A DNA stretch of 13,788 bases from an uncultured Collinsella sp. Lineage in GTDB: Bacteria; Actinomycetota; Coriobacteriia; Coriobacteriales; Coriobacteriaceae. Within the stretch, counting starts at the first letter, position 1. The number at the start of each line of letters is the position of its first letter. The stretch is from NCBI GenBank assembly GCA_934643435.1, contig CAKUCJ010000008.1, forward strand, positions 1-13,788, written 5' to 3'. Below the pieces are notes generated by a model. It did not search any database and was not told the origin of the DNA. It saw only the letters and a list, made by a program, of their open reading frames with translations. Shown here piece after piece: positions 1 to 7,330 of the stretch. Both the position numbers and the translations under genes were made by a program.

Positions 1-311
1 TCGGCCAAAAACGCGGGCTGCAGGAGCGGCTCGCCGCCGGACACCGTAATACCACCGCTGCGATAGAACTCATGGTTGCTCTGGAACTCGTCCATCAGGT
101 GCTCGACGGTCACCATGGTGCCGCCGTTAACAGACCAGGTATCGGGATTGTGGCAATACGCGCAACGCATGGGGCAGCCCTGAACAAACACCACAAAGCG
201 GATGCCGGGTCCGTCGACCGTTCCCATCGTCTCAATCGAATGTACGCGTCCTAGGGCAAACGCAGAGTCTTCGGGACGGGCGTCCACACCCTCAAGCGTC
301 ATTTCTGCCAT
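1..311 (-). CDS. pflA: Pyruvate formate-lyase activating enzyme, N-terminal part (cut by window edge)
   Basis: Radical SAM enzyme that uses a [4Fe-4S] cluster and S-adenosylmethionine to abstract a hydrogen from the radical glycine of pyruvate formate-lyase, switching it on in anaerobic cytoplasm. About 103 residues are visible. They show the family N-terminus GRVHSIETMGTVDGPGIRF (residues 21-39), the cluster-binding CxxxCxxC as Cys46, Cys50 and Cys53 (GCPMRCAYCHN), and the SAM-contacting GGE motif near residue 92. The ATG at 311 has a CAAGG-type ribosome binding site about 8 bases upstream; an in-frame ATG at 302 is an alternative. The rest of the gene lies left of the window. It is separated from its substrate genes (7517-9905) by the beta-fructoside cassette and the DegV gene, whereas in E. 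coli pflA directly follows pflB. The identity is secure because the motif order matches PflA rather than generic radical SAM proteins. Confidence 0.95.
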   Translation of the reverse strand, partial: MAEMTLEGVDARPEDSAFALGRVHSIETMGTVDGPGIRFVVFVQGCPMRCAYCHNPDTWSVNGGTMVTVEHLMDEFQSNHEFYRSGGITVSGGEPLLQPAFLA

Positions 312-357
312 TCGCGCTACCTTGCCTCTCCTTGGATGCAACCAAATAAATGCCAGA

Positions 358-406
358 GCCATTCTAGCCCATGCGTTTGCGTTTAAACGTCTCGGGCCAG
401 AATGGC
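358..406 (-). other. Hairpin between the DegV gene and pflA
   Basis: A 13-bp inverted repeat, GCCATTCTAGCCC (358-370) against GGGCCAGAATGGC (394-406), with a 23-base loop. In RNA from the minus strand the single mismatch becomes a G-U pair, so the stem is complete only in the pflA direction. The loop carries the palindrome CGTTTAAACG. A short U-rich stretch (UUUAUUU) follows about 8-14 bases later, too far for a classical terminator. It may be a weak terminator for the DegV gene or a leader or operator structure for pflA. The inverted repeat is plain; the role is open. Confidence 0.55.
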
Positions 407-483
407 ACGCTTCAATCTACTCCCTACCGCAGCGGAGGGGCTCATGTTGAGAGGACGGGCTGACGAACGTTCGCCTGCGACCT

Positions 484-1344
484 TTACGCCTTAAGCGTGA
501 GCACAGCACCAAAGGCAGTCGGGCCGCAGTGGCTCGAGATGACGCCGCCGACCTGAGTCCAGGTAACGTCCTTAAAGCCCAGGTCGTGCGCATAGACCTC
601 CATATCGTCGCGCAGCTCCTCGGAAAGGCCCACTGAATACGCCAAACCAATGTGCGAGTAATCAATATCGCCCTTCGCAACCATGTGGTCAATAAAGGCA
701 CGGGCGCACTTGAGCATAGAGCCGCGGAACTTCTTGGTTGCTACAAACTTGCCGCCCGTCACCTCAATGCAAGGCTTGATCTTGAGCAGGTGGGCGCCCA
801 AGAACGCAACGTTGGACAGGCGACCGCCAGCCTTGAGGAAGGCAAGGTCGGTGGGAACGAAGCCCAGCAGCACGCGGTCCATAACGGCGTTCGTGAAAGC
901 GAAGATCTCGTCGACGGTTGCGTCCGGATGGGCCTCGATATACTTGGCGGTCTCAACGGCAACCAGTGACTGGCCCACCGAGACAAAACGCGTATCCATG
1001 GAGAAGACGTAATCGCGACCCGCGGCGGCGATCTTCGAGGACTGATGCGAACAGGTCGTAACCTCGGAGTACGCAAGGTGAAGAATGGTCGCGTCGGGCT
1101 GCTCGGCGTGAATGCGATCGTATACATGAGCAAAATCCGCCGGCGAGCAGCCACTGGTCTTGGGCATTACGCCAAACTCGTTGCAGCGCGAATAAATCTC
1201 GAGCGGATCGATGGAGCCATCCTCGACGGTCTCGTCGCCAATCGTGACATGCATGGGCACGCGCACGATACCATAGCGCTCGCAAAGCTCCGGCGTCACA
1301 TCCGACCCAGACTCAACCACGATTACGTACTTGCCCATTACCAT
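484..1344 (-). CDS. DegV family (fatty-acid-binding) protein
   Basis: Cytoplasmic DegV/FakB-type protein. Characterised members bind a fatty acid in a central cavity, and some hand it to fatty-acid kinase FakA for phosphorylation. The 286 residues fit the family length. Visible hallmarks are the N-terminal strand with ESGSDVTPEL (11-20), TSGCSPADF (63-71) matching the conserved TSxPSP-type lipid head-group site, GGRLS (173-177), and a C-terminal SHCGPTAFG segment. Cys replaces Gln or Ser in the TSxPSP-type site. The start is uncertain among GTG 1347, ATG 1344 and ATG 1338; an AGG 5 bases upstream favours 1344, while 1338 gives the more typical family N-terminus. It follows the sucrose cassette with a 240-bp gap, so it probably has its own promoter. 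No FakA gene is visible, so the partner is unknown. Confidence 0.9.
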   Translation of the reverse strand: MVMGKYVIVVESGSDVTPELCERYGIVRVPMHVTIGDETVEDGSIDPLEIYSRCNEFGVMPKTSGCSPADFAHVYDRIHAEQPDATILHLAYSEVTTCSHQSSKIAAAGRDYVFSMDTRFVSVGQSLVAVETAKYIEAHPDATVDEIFAFTNAVMDRVLLGFVPTDLAFLKAGGRLSNVAFLGAHLLKIKPCIEVTGGKFVATKKFRGSMLKCARAFIDHMVAKGDIDYSHIGLAYSVGLSEELRDDMEVYAHDLGFKDVTWTQVGGVISSHCGPTAFGAVLTLKA

Positions 1345-1424
1345 CACTACCTATCTAGCCGTTGGCATTTGTATTACTCAGTGCACCACCGCCGCCGCAC
1401 TGTTGTGCAACGGCCCCAGCGCCA

Positions 1425-1467
1425 GAGAGACGCCGCCCTTCGCCTATAACAAAGGACAGCGTCTCCC
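1425..1467 (-). other. Strong hairpin upstream of the DegV gene
   Basis: GAGAGACGC (1425-1433) faces GCGTCTCCC (1459-1467). In minus-strand RNA the stem continues inward through U-G, G-C and UCCUU:AAGGG pairs, giving about 16 stacked pairs (a few G-U) with an 11-base loop. No U-tract follows in either direction; the minus-strand U-run lies before it. It sits about 80 bases ahead of the DegV start codon, so a 5'-leader structure or mRNA-stabilising stem is more likely than a terminator. Confidence 0.5.
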
Positions 1468-1523
1468 TGAAAAACTCCGTGCTTGGTAAAGATTTTACAC
1501 GGTTCAGAAAAATCTGTTGCTTA

Positions 1524-1562
1524 TACCGCAAACGGTAGCTATATGCGATAAACGGTAACCGT
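1524..1562. promoter_or_regulatory. Tandem AAACGGTA operator-like repeats
   Basis: Two copies of AAACGGTA (1530-1537 and 1550-1557) lie 20 bp apart, close to two helical turns. Each is embedded in its own palindrome: TACCG-CAAA-CGGTA (1524-1537) and ACGGT-A-ACCGT (1552-1562). The left copy shares GCAAACGGT with the operator-like site at 6124-6138 ahead of the divergent GH32 gene. This suggests a LacI-type regulator, possibly the one at 6195-7205, binds between scrB and the DegV gene. I could not place convincing -35 and -10 elements here. Confidence 0.4.
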
Positions 1563-1588
1563 CGATTATTTATCCCACTGCACGCAGG

Positions 1589-3031
1589 CTACTTGGCAAG
1601 ACGGTAAAACTTCATCGATGCCGTGCCCTCGACGAGCAGCCTTATCGTGGATGCCGCAGGCGAATACGTACGGCTTGTGAGCGCAGTCTCTCCGCCGTTG
1701 GCGAAAATCTCTACCAAGGTCGTATCCGACAGAACGCGCAGATCGTGAAGTTCGCCGGTCTCAACCAACCTTACCTCACGCCCATAGCCCTCATCGCCCA
1801 TATCGAGCGTGAGCTTGCCGTCTGCAAAGCGCACGGTAACGCCCTCGCGGATCTCGAGCTCGACAGTCTTTGCCCCTTCGCAGGAAATAACGGCATCAAA
1901 CAGGCGGCCCGGTTCCGCAACGGTCTCGCCAGCATGAACATGCGCGCAATCACCGCGCAGCTTTTCGAGCTCACGGACAGGCCACTGGCAGAGCTTGCCG
2001 TCGTGCATACTCAGCTGGCGCGGCACCGTCAGTGCGCACTGCCAGCCGCGCTCAACCGTCGGATTCTCCACCGTTGCATCGGGACAACCAACCCAGCCGA
2101 TCATCAGGCGACGGCCCTCATTGTCCTCAAAGGACTGGGGCGCGTAGAAATCAAATCCCGCGTCGACCATCGGCGGCATGCCCTGGTCGACGACCTTAAA
2201 GCTCGGAGCCTCCCAATCGGCCTCAATGCAGAACCATACGCACTGGTGCGGGTTGTGGTAACGCCAGCCCTCGGCGGGCACACCCTGTGGACAGCAGACG
2301 AGCACGAGTTCGCCATCCAACTCAAACAGGTCGGGGCACTCCCACATAAAGCCAAACTTCTCGTCCAACTCAATGCGCGTCGCATATTTCCAAGATTCCA
2401 AATCGCACGACGTGAACACGAGCACGCATCCGCGGTCATCTTTCGTGCGCGCGCCCAGCACCATGTAATAGACGCCATCGTGCTCAAGAATCTTGGGATC
2501 GCGCACGTGGGTACCGATGTCGTCGGGATAATCGAGCGGACCGACCGCCAGACGCTTTTCGCCCAGCTCGTCGGGGTTATCGGTAACCATATGAATCTGG
2601 TTTTGATCGCGCCCCGTCAACACGTAGTCGTAGTCATCGCGGTCAAAATGCTTGACGTTGCCGGTATAGAAGTAGTGGACCTTGCCGTCGTGCATAAACG
2701 CCGACCCAGAGTACGCACCGCTCGAATCTATGTCGGAATCGGGAAAGAGCGCCGGGCCCCGATTCTCGTACGTCACAAAATCCTTTGTCGTCAGATGGTT
2801 CCAAAGGACCGGTCCGCCGTGCGCGGCATCAAACGGATCGTACTGGTGATAGATGTGGTAGGTATCGCCAACCTGCACCAGTCCGTTGGGGTCGTTGAGC
2901 CAGCCGAGCTCGGGCTCAATGTGAAACACAAGCCTCTCCGAATCGGCGGCAATGCGAGCCGCCGCCTTATCCTGACCAGCGCGCCACTGCTCGTAGCCTG
3001 AGCGCGTCACCTTGCTCTTTTGATTGAACAT
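1589..3031 (-). CDS. scrB: Sucrose-6-phosphate hydrolase (GH32, canonical)
   Basis: Cytoplasmic GH32 beta-fructosidase, expected to split the sucrose-6-phosphate delivered by the PTS into glucose-6-phosphate and fructose. The 480 residues match the usual length. The five-bladed propeller carries the full catalytic set: nucleophile Asp47 in GWLNDPNG (43-50), transition-state stabiliser Asp178 in RDP (177-179), and acid/base Glu231 in ECPDLF (231-236). A C-terminal beta-sandwich follows from about residue 350. No signal peptide is present. The ATG at 3031 is preferred over the upstream ATG at 3073 because AAGGA lies 8 bases ahead of it, the family N-terminus starts here, and the longer start would run into the hairpin at 3060-3088. 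It is the last gene of the cassette after the permease. Cleavage of longer fructosides taken up by the same permease is also possible. Confidence 0.93.
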   Translation of the reverse strand: MFNQKSKVTRSGYEQWRAGQDKAAARIAADSERLVFHIEPELGWLNDPNGLVQVGDTYHIYHQYDPFDAAHGGPVLWNHLTTKDFVTYENRGPALFPDSDIDSSGAYSGSAFMHDGKVHYFYTGNVKHFDRDDYDYVLTGRDQNQIHMVTDNPDELGEKRLAVGPLDYPDDIGTHVRDPKILEHDGVYYMVLGARTKDDRGCVLVFTSCDLESWKYATRIELDEKFGFMWECPDLFELDGELVLVCCPQGVPAEGWRYHNPHQCVWFCIEADWEAPSFKVVDQGMPPMVDAGFDFYAPQSFEDNEGRRLMIGWVGCPDATVENPTVERGWQCALTVPRQLSMHDGKLCQWPVRELEKLRGDCAHVHAGETVAEPGRLFDAVISCEGAKTVELEIREGVTVRFADGKLTLDMGDEGYGREVRLVETGELHDLRVLSDTTLVEIFANGGETALTSRTYSPAASTIRLLVEGTASMKFYRLAK

Positions 3032-3059
3032 GTCATTTGTCCTTCTCATTGAGAGGAAA

Positions 3060-3110
3060 GGACGCCCGGCCAAGCAAGCCGAACGCCCTCCCCTAACGGG
3101 CCAGCCCGTT
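3060..3110 (-). terminator. Two intercistronic hairpins between the PTS gene and scrB (possible attenuator)
   Basis: Reading the minus strand, a first stem AACGGG/CCCGTT (3095-3110) has a 4-base loop. A second stem of 11 pairs (3078-3088 against 3060-3070, three G-U) is followed at once by UUUCCUCU. The second looks like an imperfect intrinsic terminator placed before the scrB ribosome binding site. Partial termination here would give less scrB message than permease message. The pairing is visible; the effect is inferred. Confidence 0.45.
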
Positions 3111-3131
3111 GATTACATTGTCGACTTCAAT

Positions 3132-4583
3132 CTAGAAGCTGACATCGAAACCAGCGCCAGCGCCCTCGGCGTCGGTGGTCGGAACACCCTTTGCCTTGTT
3201 GTAGGCAAAAATGAGGATGATCGGCACAAAGAAGGCAATGAGGTTGCCGACCACGTACCACACGAGCGTCTCGGGCGTGACGATGAGCAGGCCAAGCACG
3301 CCGGTCAGACCCTGACCGATAGCACGGACCTCAAAGAGCTTAACGAAGGCGCCGCCGCAGCCGGCACCGATGCAGGCGCAAATGAATGGGATGATCGAGT
3401 AGCGCATATTTGCAGCAAAGATTGCGGGCTCCGAGATGCCGACCAGCGTCGGGATGAAGGAAGACATGCAGATGCTGCGCTCCTTGGAGTGCTTCTTGTG
3501 GATGAGGTACATGCCGATAGCGCCGCCGCCCTGGGCGATGATGGAGACGGACCAGATGGCCTGAATGTAGTTGAAGCCAGTCGTGGCGACGAGGTTGGCC
3601 TCGATGCCCTGGATAAACTGGTGCGTACCGGTGACAACGAGCGGCTGCAGGAATGCGGCGAACACGAAGGCGCCAAAGACACCCATCCTGTTGTACAGGA
3701 CATCGATCACTCCGGCGAGCACGTCACCAATCAGGTTGCCGAGCGGGCCGAACACGGTGAACAGAGCAACGTTGGCAAGAATCAGGGTAACGGTCGGAAC
3801 GAAGACGAACGAGACGACCTCGGGGATGTACTTCTGGGCGATCTTTTCGACCTTAGCCATGAACCAGGCGGTCAGGATTGCGGGGAATACGCCGCCCTGG
3901 AAGGCAACCATGGGGATGGAGAGCGGGCCAAAGTTCCAATACTCAGCGCCCGTCGGATCCATAACGAACGTGTTGCGGTTCATAAGGCTCGGGTGAACCA
4001 TGACGATACCGACGAGGATGCCCAGGATCGGGTTGCCGCCAAAACGCTTAACCGCGCTGTACATCACCAGGACAGGCAGGTAATCGAAGGTGGTGGCGAT
4101 GATGCCAAAGAAGCTCGCGACGTTCTTGAGGAACTCGCTTTGGTCAGCCAAGCTACCTTCCATGCCAAAGAGGCCGTTGGCCACGATCAGCGACTTAAGA
4201 CCGATGATGATGGCGGCACCGACGAAGGCGGGGATGATGGGGATGAAGATGTCGGAGAACACCTTGAGGACGGAGAAGATCTTGCCCTTCTTGTCCGCCT
4301 CGGCACCCTTGACCTCGGAGGCACTGATCTCCTTGACACCGGTCAGAGCCATAAAGGCGTCATAGACCTTGTTGACGGTGCCGGTGCCAAAGATGATCAT
4401 GAGCTGGCCGCTGTTGTACAGCACGCCCTTGACGCCATCGATGTTCTCGAGTTCGGCCTTGTTGTAGTTGTTCGCATCCTTGAGCACCAGGCGCAGGCGC
4501 GTGACGCAGTGCGTAGCGCCCTCGATGTTGTCCAGGCCACCGACGTTATCGACGACTTGCTGAGATATCTCTTTGTAATCCAT
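3132..4583 (-). CDS. scrA: PTS EIIBC permease, sucrose/beta-fructoside type
   Basis: Membrane permease of the glucose-sucrose PTS family that imports and phosphorylates its sugar. The 483 residues contain an EIIB domain (about 1-80) with phospho-accepting Cys26 in GATHCVTRLRLVLKD and the sucrose-type GTGTVNKVYDAF segment. A linker and a multi-spanning EIIC domain (about 105-465) follow, with the family motifs GTHQFIQGIEANL and GISEPAIFAANMRYS. There is no EIIA domain: the chain ends soon after the last membrane segment, so a separate EIIA (Crr-type) must donate phosphate. Translation starts at ATG 4583, with only a weak GGA-type ribosome binding site, 45 bases after the preceding GH32 stop. 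Two GH32 neighbours argue for sucrose or short fructans. Trehalose-type EIIBC proteins are similar, so specificity rests mainly on context. Confidence 0.88.
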   Translation of the reverse strand: MDYKEISQQVVDNVGGLDNIEGATHCVTRLRLVLKDANNYNKAELENIDGVKGVLYNSGQLMIIFGTGTVNKVYDAFMALTGVKEISASEVKGAEADKKGKIFSVLKVFSDIFIPIIPAFVGAAIIIGLKSLIVANGLFGMEGSLADQSEFLKNVASFFGIIATTFDYLPVLVMYSAVKRFGGNPILGILVGIVMVHPSLMNRNTFVMDPTGAEYWNFGPLSIPMVAFQGGVFPAILTAWFMAKVEKIAQKYIPEVVSFVFVPTVTLILANVALFTVFGPLGNLIGDVLAGVIDVLYNRMGVFGAFVFAAFLQPLVVTGTHQFIQGIEANLVATTGFNYIQAIWSVSIIAQGGGAIGMYLIHKKHSKERSICMSSFIPTLVGISEPAIFAANMRYSIIPFICACIGAGCGGAFVKLFEVRAIGQGLTGVLGLLIVTPETLVWYVVGNLIAFFVPIILIFAYNKAKGVPTTDAEGAGAGFDVSF

Positions 4584-4628
4584 GTCTCATTCCAATCCCG
4601 ATTACTACACGACTAGATTAACGCCCTC

Positions 4629-6011
4629 TTACAGGCTTGCAATCGTTGCCGACGAGCAGCTCAGCGTGCCATCGGTAACGGTAAGCGCCACGCCCTGGCC
4701 CTGCTTGTTGCAGAAGCGCGCGTTAAGCGCGACATCATCGACAAAGATCGTCGCGATGTCGTCGTCGACAACGAGACGCACATGGTGGGTGCCCTCGCCC
4801 TTAAAGAACAGCGGACGCTCCAGGCCCATGTTATTGACCTGGAACCACGGGTACTGCGGCGCAGGCGTAAACTCGAGCTTGCCCTCGCGCAGGTTGGCGC
4901 GGAACTCATAGGCAAGGCCGGTCTCGGCATCCTCGGCAAACTTCACCGAGAATCCCGCCGCGTCGCCGCCGAGCTCGATGTCGGCATCGAGCAAATACGT
5001 GGAACCGGCGTCTGCTGCCAGGACCTGCTCGACCTTACCGCTCTCACAGGAAAGCTCGAAGGCTTCGACAGCCTTGCCCTCGCCAAACGCGGCGAGCATG
5101 CTGTCGGGAAGCTTGGTGCCCAAGGTGCCGTCCTCGCGCTGGGCAACCTCGAGGGGCATAAAGGTACCGCCCCACAGATACGAGCTGGGGTCGCCGCCCT
5201 CATCGCGCGTGGGAACCCAACCAAAGAGCACACGGCGCTCGCCGTCGAATGCGGTACGGGCGGCGTAGTACGCGCGACCATCGAAGGAGTCGTCGGCGGG
5301 AGTGATCCACGGGCCGTTAATGGATTTGGACATGCGGTAGCGCGTCTTGTTGCCATCGCTGTACTCGGAGAACACCAGGTACCACCAGTCGCCCATCTTA
5401 AACAGATCGGGCATCTCGAACATGGTGTACAGGCCCGGGTTCCACCAGTCGCCCTGGAACTCCCAGTTCTCAAGGTCCTTGGAGGTGAACTTGACCAGGC
5501 GGCCAGTCATCAGACGCTTGTCCTCGCCCACGCGCGTGCCGAGGATGAGCATGTACTCCTCGTTCTCCTCGTCCCACAGCACAAAGGGATCGCGCCAGTT
5601 GCGGTCGTCGTAGCCCTCTTGCGGAGGAAGCAGCGTCTCGGCGATGTTCTTCTCCCACTTAACGGCGTCATCGCTCGTGGCGTGGAGCAGGACCTGCTTC
5701 ATCAGGCGTGCCTTGACCTTGTCGCGGTTGCAGCCCGTATACAGCGCGTGATACTTCTCGCCAACCTTAAAGACGGTGCCAGCGTAGATGTACTGGTCGA
5801 CTTCCTCGTCGCCGCCACGCTCCAGGCTCTCACCAAAGTCCTTGTAATCGACAAAGTCTTTGGTCGTAGCGAGCGCCCAACCAAACGGCTCACCAAAAGG
5901 ACCAGGATTGCGCGTATCGCGCTGATGATAGAGATAGAACGTGCCATCCTCGCCGTAGGGCATGATGTCGCCCACCCAAATTCCCTCAGGCTGGTAATAG
6001 ACCTTATGCAT
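4629..6011 (-). CDS. Divergent GH32 family beta-fructosidase-like enzyme
   Basis: A second GH32 protein (460 residues, no signal peptide, so cytoplasmic). Its catalytic triad can be placed but the motifs depart from the textbook: nucleophile Asp15 lies in WVGDIMPYG instead of WMNDPNG, Asp141 in NWRDPF is normal, and Glu199 sits in FEMPDLF instead of ECP. The sugar-site region after the nucleophile (YLYHQRDTRNPGPFGEPFG, 26-44) resembles a separate GH32 branch common in gut anaerobes. A C-terminal beta-sandwich occupies roughly 330-460. The ATG at 6011 has AAGGA 8 bases upstream and lies about 35 bases after the predicted transcription start. A longer TTG start at 6065 would lie inside an operator. 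It is first in the operon, before the permease and scrB. It probably handles a fructoside other than plain sucrose-6-phosphate, but the substrate cannot be read from the sequence. Confidence 0.87.
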   Translation of the reverse strand: MHKVYYQPEGIWVGDIMPYGEDGTFYLYHQRDTRNPGPFGEPFGWALATTKDFVDYKDFGESLERGGDEEVDQYIYAGTVFKVGEKYHALYTGCNRDKVKARLMKQVLLHATSDDAVKWEKNIAETLLPPQEGYDDRNWRDPFVLWDEENEEYMLILGTRVGEDKRLMTGRLVKFTSKDLENWEFQGDWWNPGLYTMFEMPDLFKMGDWWYLVFSEYSDGNKTRYRMSKSINGPWITPADDSFDGRAYYAARTAFDGERRVLFGWVPTRDEGGDPSSYLWGGTFMPLEVAQREDGTLGTKLPDSMLAAFGEGKAVEAFELSCESGKVEQVLAADAGSTYLLDADIELGGDAAGFSVKFAEDAETGLAYEFRANLREGKLEFTPAPQYPWFQVNNMGLERPLFFKGEGTHHVRLVVDDDIATIFVDDVALNARFCNKQGQGVALTVTDGTLSCSSATIASL

Positions 6012-6053
6012 CAGAGGCTTCCTTCCCACACGATGCCGACTCGAAACAATTGA

Positions 6054-6091
6054 AAGATATGTCAATCGTTTTCATGTGTCAAACGTTTTCA
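6054..6091 (-). promoter_or_regulatory. Promoter of the fructoside operon with two overlapping operators
   Basis: The minus strand has -35 TTGACA (6077-6082), a 17-bp spacer and -10 TATCTT (6054-6059). Two near-identical 15-mers overlap these elements: TGAAAACGATTGACA (6060-6074), which fills the spacer, and TGAAAACGTTTGACA (6077-6091), which contains the -35. Their start-to-start distance is 17 bp. Central CG and TG..CA ends are typical of LacI-family operators, so repressor binding would block RNA polymerase directly. Confidence 0.8.
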
Positions 6092-6123
6092 TACTGATAC
6101 GTTTTTTTGCAGCTCCAGTCGTC

Positions 6124-6138
6124 GGCAAACGGTTGACA
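6124..6138 (+). promoter_or_regulatory. Third operator-like site upstream of the fructoside promoter
   Basis: GGCAAACGGTTGACA matches the operator TGAAAACGATTGACA at 12 of 15 positions, in the opposite orientation, about 45 bp upstream of the -35. It could be an auxiliary site for cooperative or looped binding of the LacI-type repressor. Confidence 0.5.
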
Positions 6139-6194
6139 TATGCCGGTGAACGGTCATAGATGACGTTTAGGGGCTCTTTTGCTGTGAAATTGAA

Positions 6195-7205
6195 TTACGC
6201 GGTCTTACCCTCGATAAGCTCAACGGGAAGCTTGATATTCGACTCGGGCTGCTCTCCGTTAACAAGTGCAATGATGGATTGTGCCGCCAGCTCGCCAATG
6301 CGATCGATATCCTGACGCACGGTCGTCAGGTCGGGCATAAACGTCATGGTGCGACGAGCGCCGTCTGCGCCCACGACCTTGATATCGTCCGGAGCGCTCA
6401 GGCCGCGCTGTTTCATAACGTTGAGGCAAATGGCCGCCATCGTGTCGTCGCCGGCAAAGATGCCATCGATATCGGGGTTTTCGTCGAGGATCTGTGCGAC
6501 GGCCTCACCCTTCTCGTCATCGGACTTAACGAACTCAACCTCGCGAACAAGCGCGGGCAGGCCAGCCTCGGCAACGACATCGCGATAGGCCTCGGAGCGC
6601 TTATTTGCGGGCATCCTCATGCGGCTATTGTTACGAAGACACAAGATGCGGGAGCAGCCATCATCAATCAGACGACGCGTGGCAAGCTCACCAATGCCAT
6701 AGCTGTCGCTCGCAATCTGGACAGAGCCCCCGCCCAGGTCACAGTCAATGCCGACCAAGCTCAGACCCATCTCGGCATAAGCCTCAGCACCAATGTTGAG
6801 CGAGTTGACGATGACGCCATCGACCATATTGCGACGAAGCATGTCGATATAGGAACGCTCACGATCCGGTCGATTAGCGCTATTGCATAGCAGCATCTTA
6901 AAGCCGTTCTCGGCGAGCGTACGCTCAACCGCCTGCACGACTTGCGCATGAAACGGACTGCTCACGAAGGGTACGATCATACCGATAAGGTTGAGGCGAC
7001 CATTGAGCATGGCACGAGCGACATCGTTAGGCGTGTAGTTGATGCGCTCCATAGCAGCCCGAACCTTGTCGCGGGTCTCCTGGCTAATATAGCCACGATT
7101 ATTAAGCACGCGAGATACGGTAGTAGGCGAAACCCCCGCCACCGCAGCAACTTCCTTAATACCAGGCTTAGCCAAATCCTTAGAACGACCACCCTCGCGA
7201 CCCAT
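6195..7205 (-). CDS. LacI family transcriptional repressor of the fructoside operon
   Basis: Cytoplasmic DNA-binding regulator of 336 residues, a standard LacI/GalR length. An N-terminal helix-turn-helix (about 16-40, IKEVAAVAGVSPTTVSRVLN) is followed by the hinge region (NYTPNDVARAML, about 56-67) and a periplasmic-binding-protein-like effector domain that should sense a sugar or sugar phosphate. ATG 7205 is chosen over ATG 7238: a GGGGGAG ribosome binding site lies 8 bases upstream, and 7238 falls inside an operator copy. The stop is followed directly by the operon promoter region. Operators near this promoter and one ahead of its own gene suggest it represses both. It is probably a ScrR/SacR-type regulator, but the inducer is unknown. 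Confidence 0.92.
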   Translation of the reverse strand: MGREGGRSKDLAKPGIKEVAAVAGVSPTTVSRVLNNRGYISQETRDKVRAAMERINYTPNDVARAMLNGRLNLIGMIVPFVSSPFHAQVVQAVERTLAENGFKMLLCNSANRPDRERSYIDMLRRNMVDGVIVNSLNIGAEAYAEMGLSLVGIDCDLGGGSVQIASDSYGIGELATRRLIDDGCSRILCLRNNSRMRMPANKRSEAYRDVVAEAGLPALVREVEFVKSDDEKGEAVAQILDENPDIDGIFAGDDTMAAICLNVMKQRGLSAPDDIKVVGADGARRTMTFMPDLTTVRQDIDRIGELAAQSIIALVNGEQPESNIKLPVELIEGKTA

Positions 7206-7232
7206 AAACCGCTCTCCCCCATCAGCAACACA

Positions 7233-7247
7233 TGTCATTCGTTTTCA
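7233..7247 (-). promoter_or_regulatory. Operator upstream of the lacI-type gene (autoregulation)
   Basis: The minus strand reads TGAAAACGAATGACA, 14 of 15 identical to the operator at 6060-6074. It lies 28 bases ahead of the repressor's ATG, where binding would repress the regulator's own transcription. No consensus promoter was found nearby apart from a weak TATGCT. Confidence 0.7.
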
Positions 7248-7330
7248 CAGACCCCAGCATACCCCAACAACAGCCGGGAAACGGCATCCGCCCAACCAAG
7301 TAAACAGCACATTCAAAAAATAGTAGGTGA

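Noticed and set aside
1381..1411. GTGCAC-rich stretch resembling a hairpin ahead of the DegV gene
   Set aside because: Pairing is limited to about five bases with a long GC-biased loop, which is expected by chance in this composition.
3024..4616. 530-codon open frame on the plus strand opposite the PTS permease
   Set aside because: It is a highly charged, repetitive Asp/Glu/Gly product that mirrors the hydrophobic codons of EIIC; no domain and no ribosome binding site.
6012..6065. TTG start at 6065 that would lengthen the divergent GH32 protein by 18 residues
   Set aside because: It lies inside the operator and upstream of the predicted transcription start; ATG 6011 has a good ribosome binding site and the family N-terminus.
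7206..7238. ATG at 7238 as the lacI start
   Set aside because: It falls within the operator copy 7233-7247; ATG 7205 has a GGGGGAG ribosome binding site and gives the normal LacI length.
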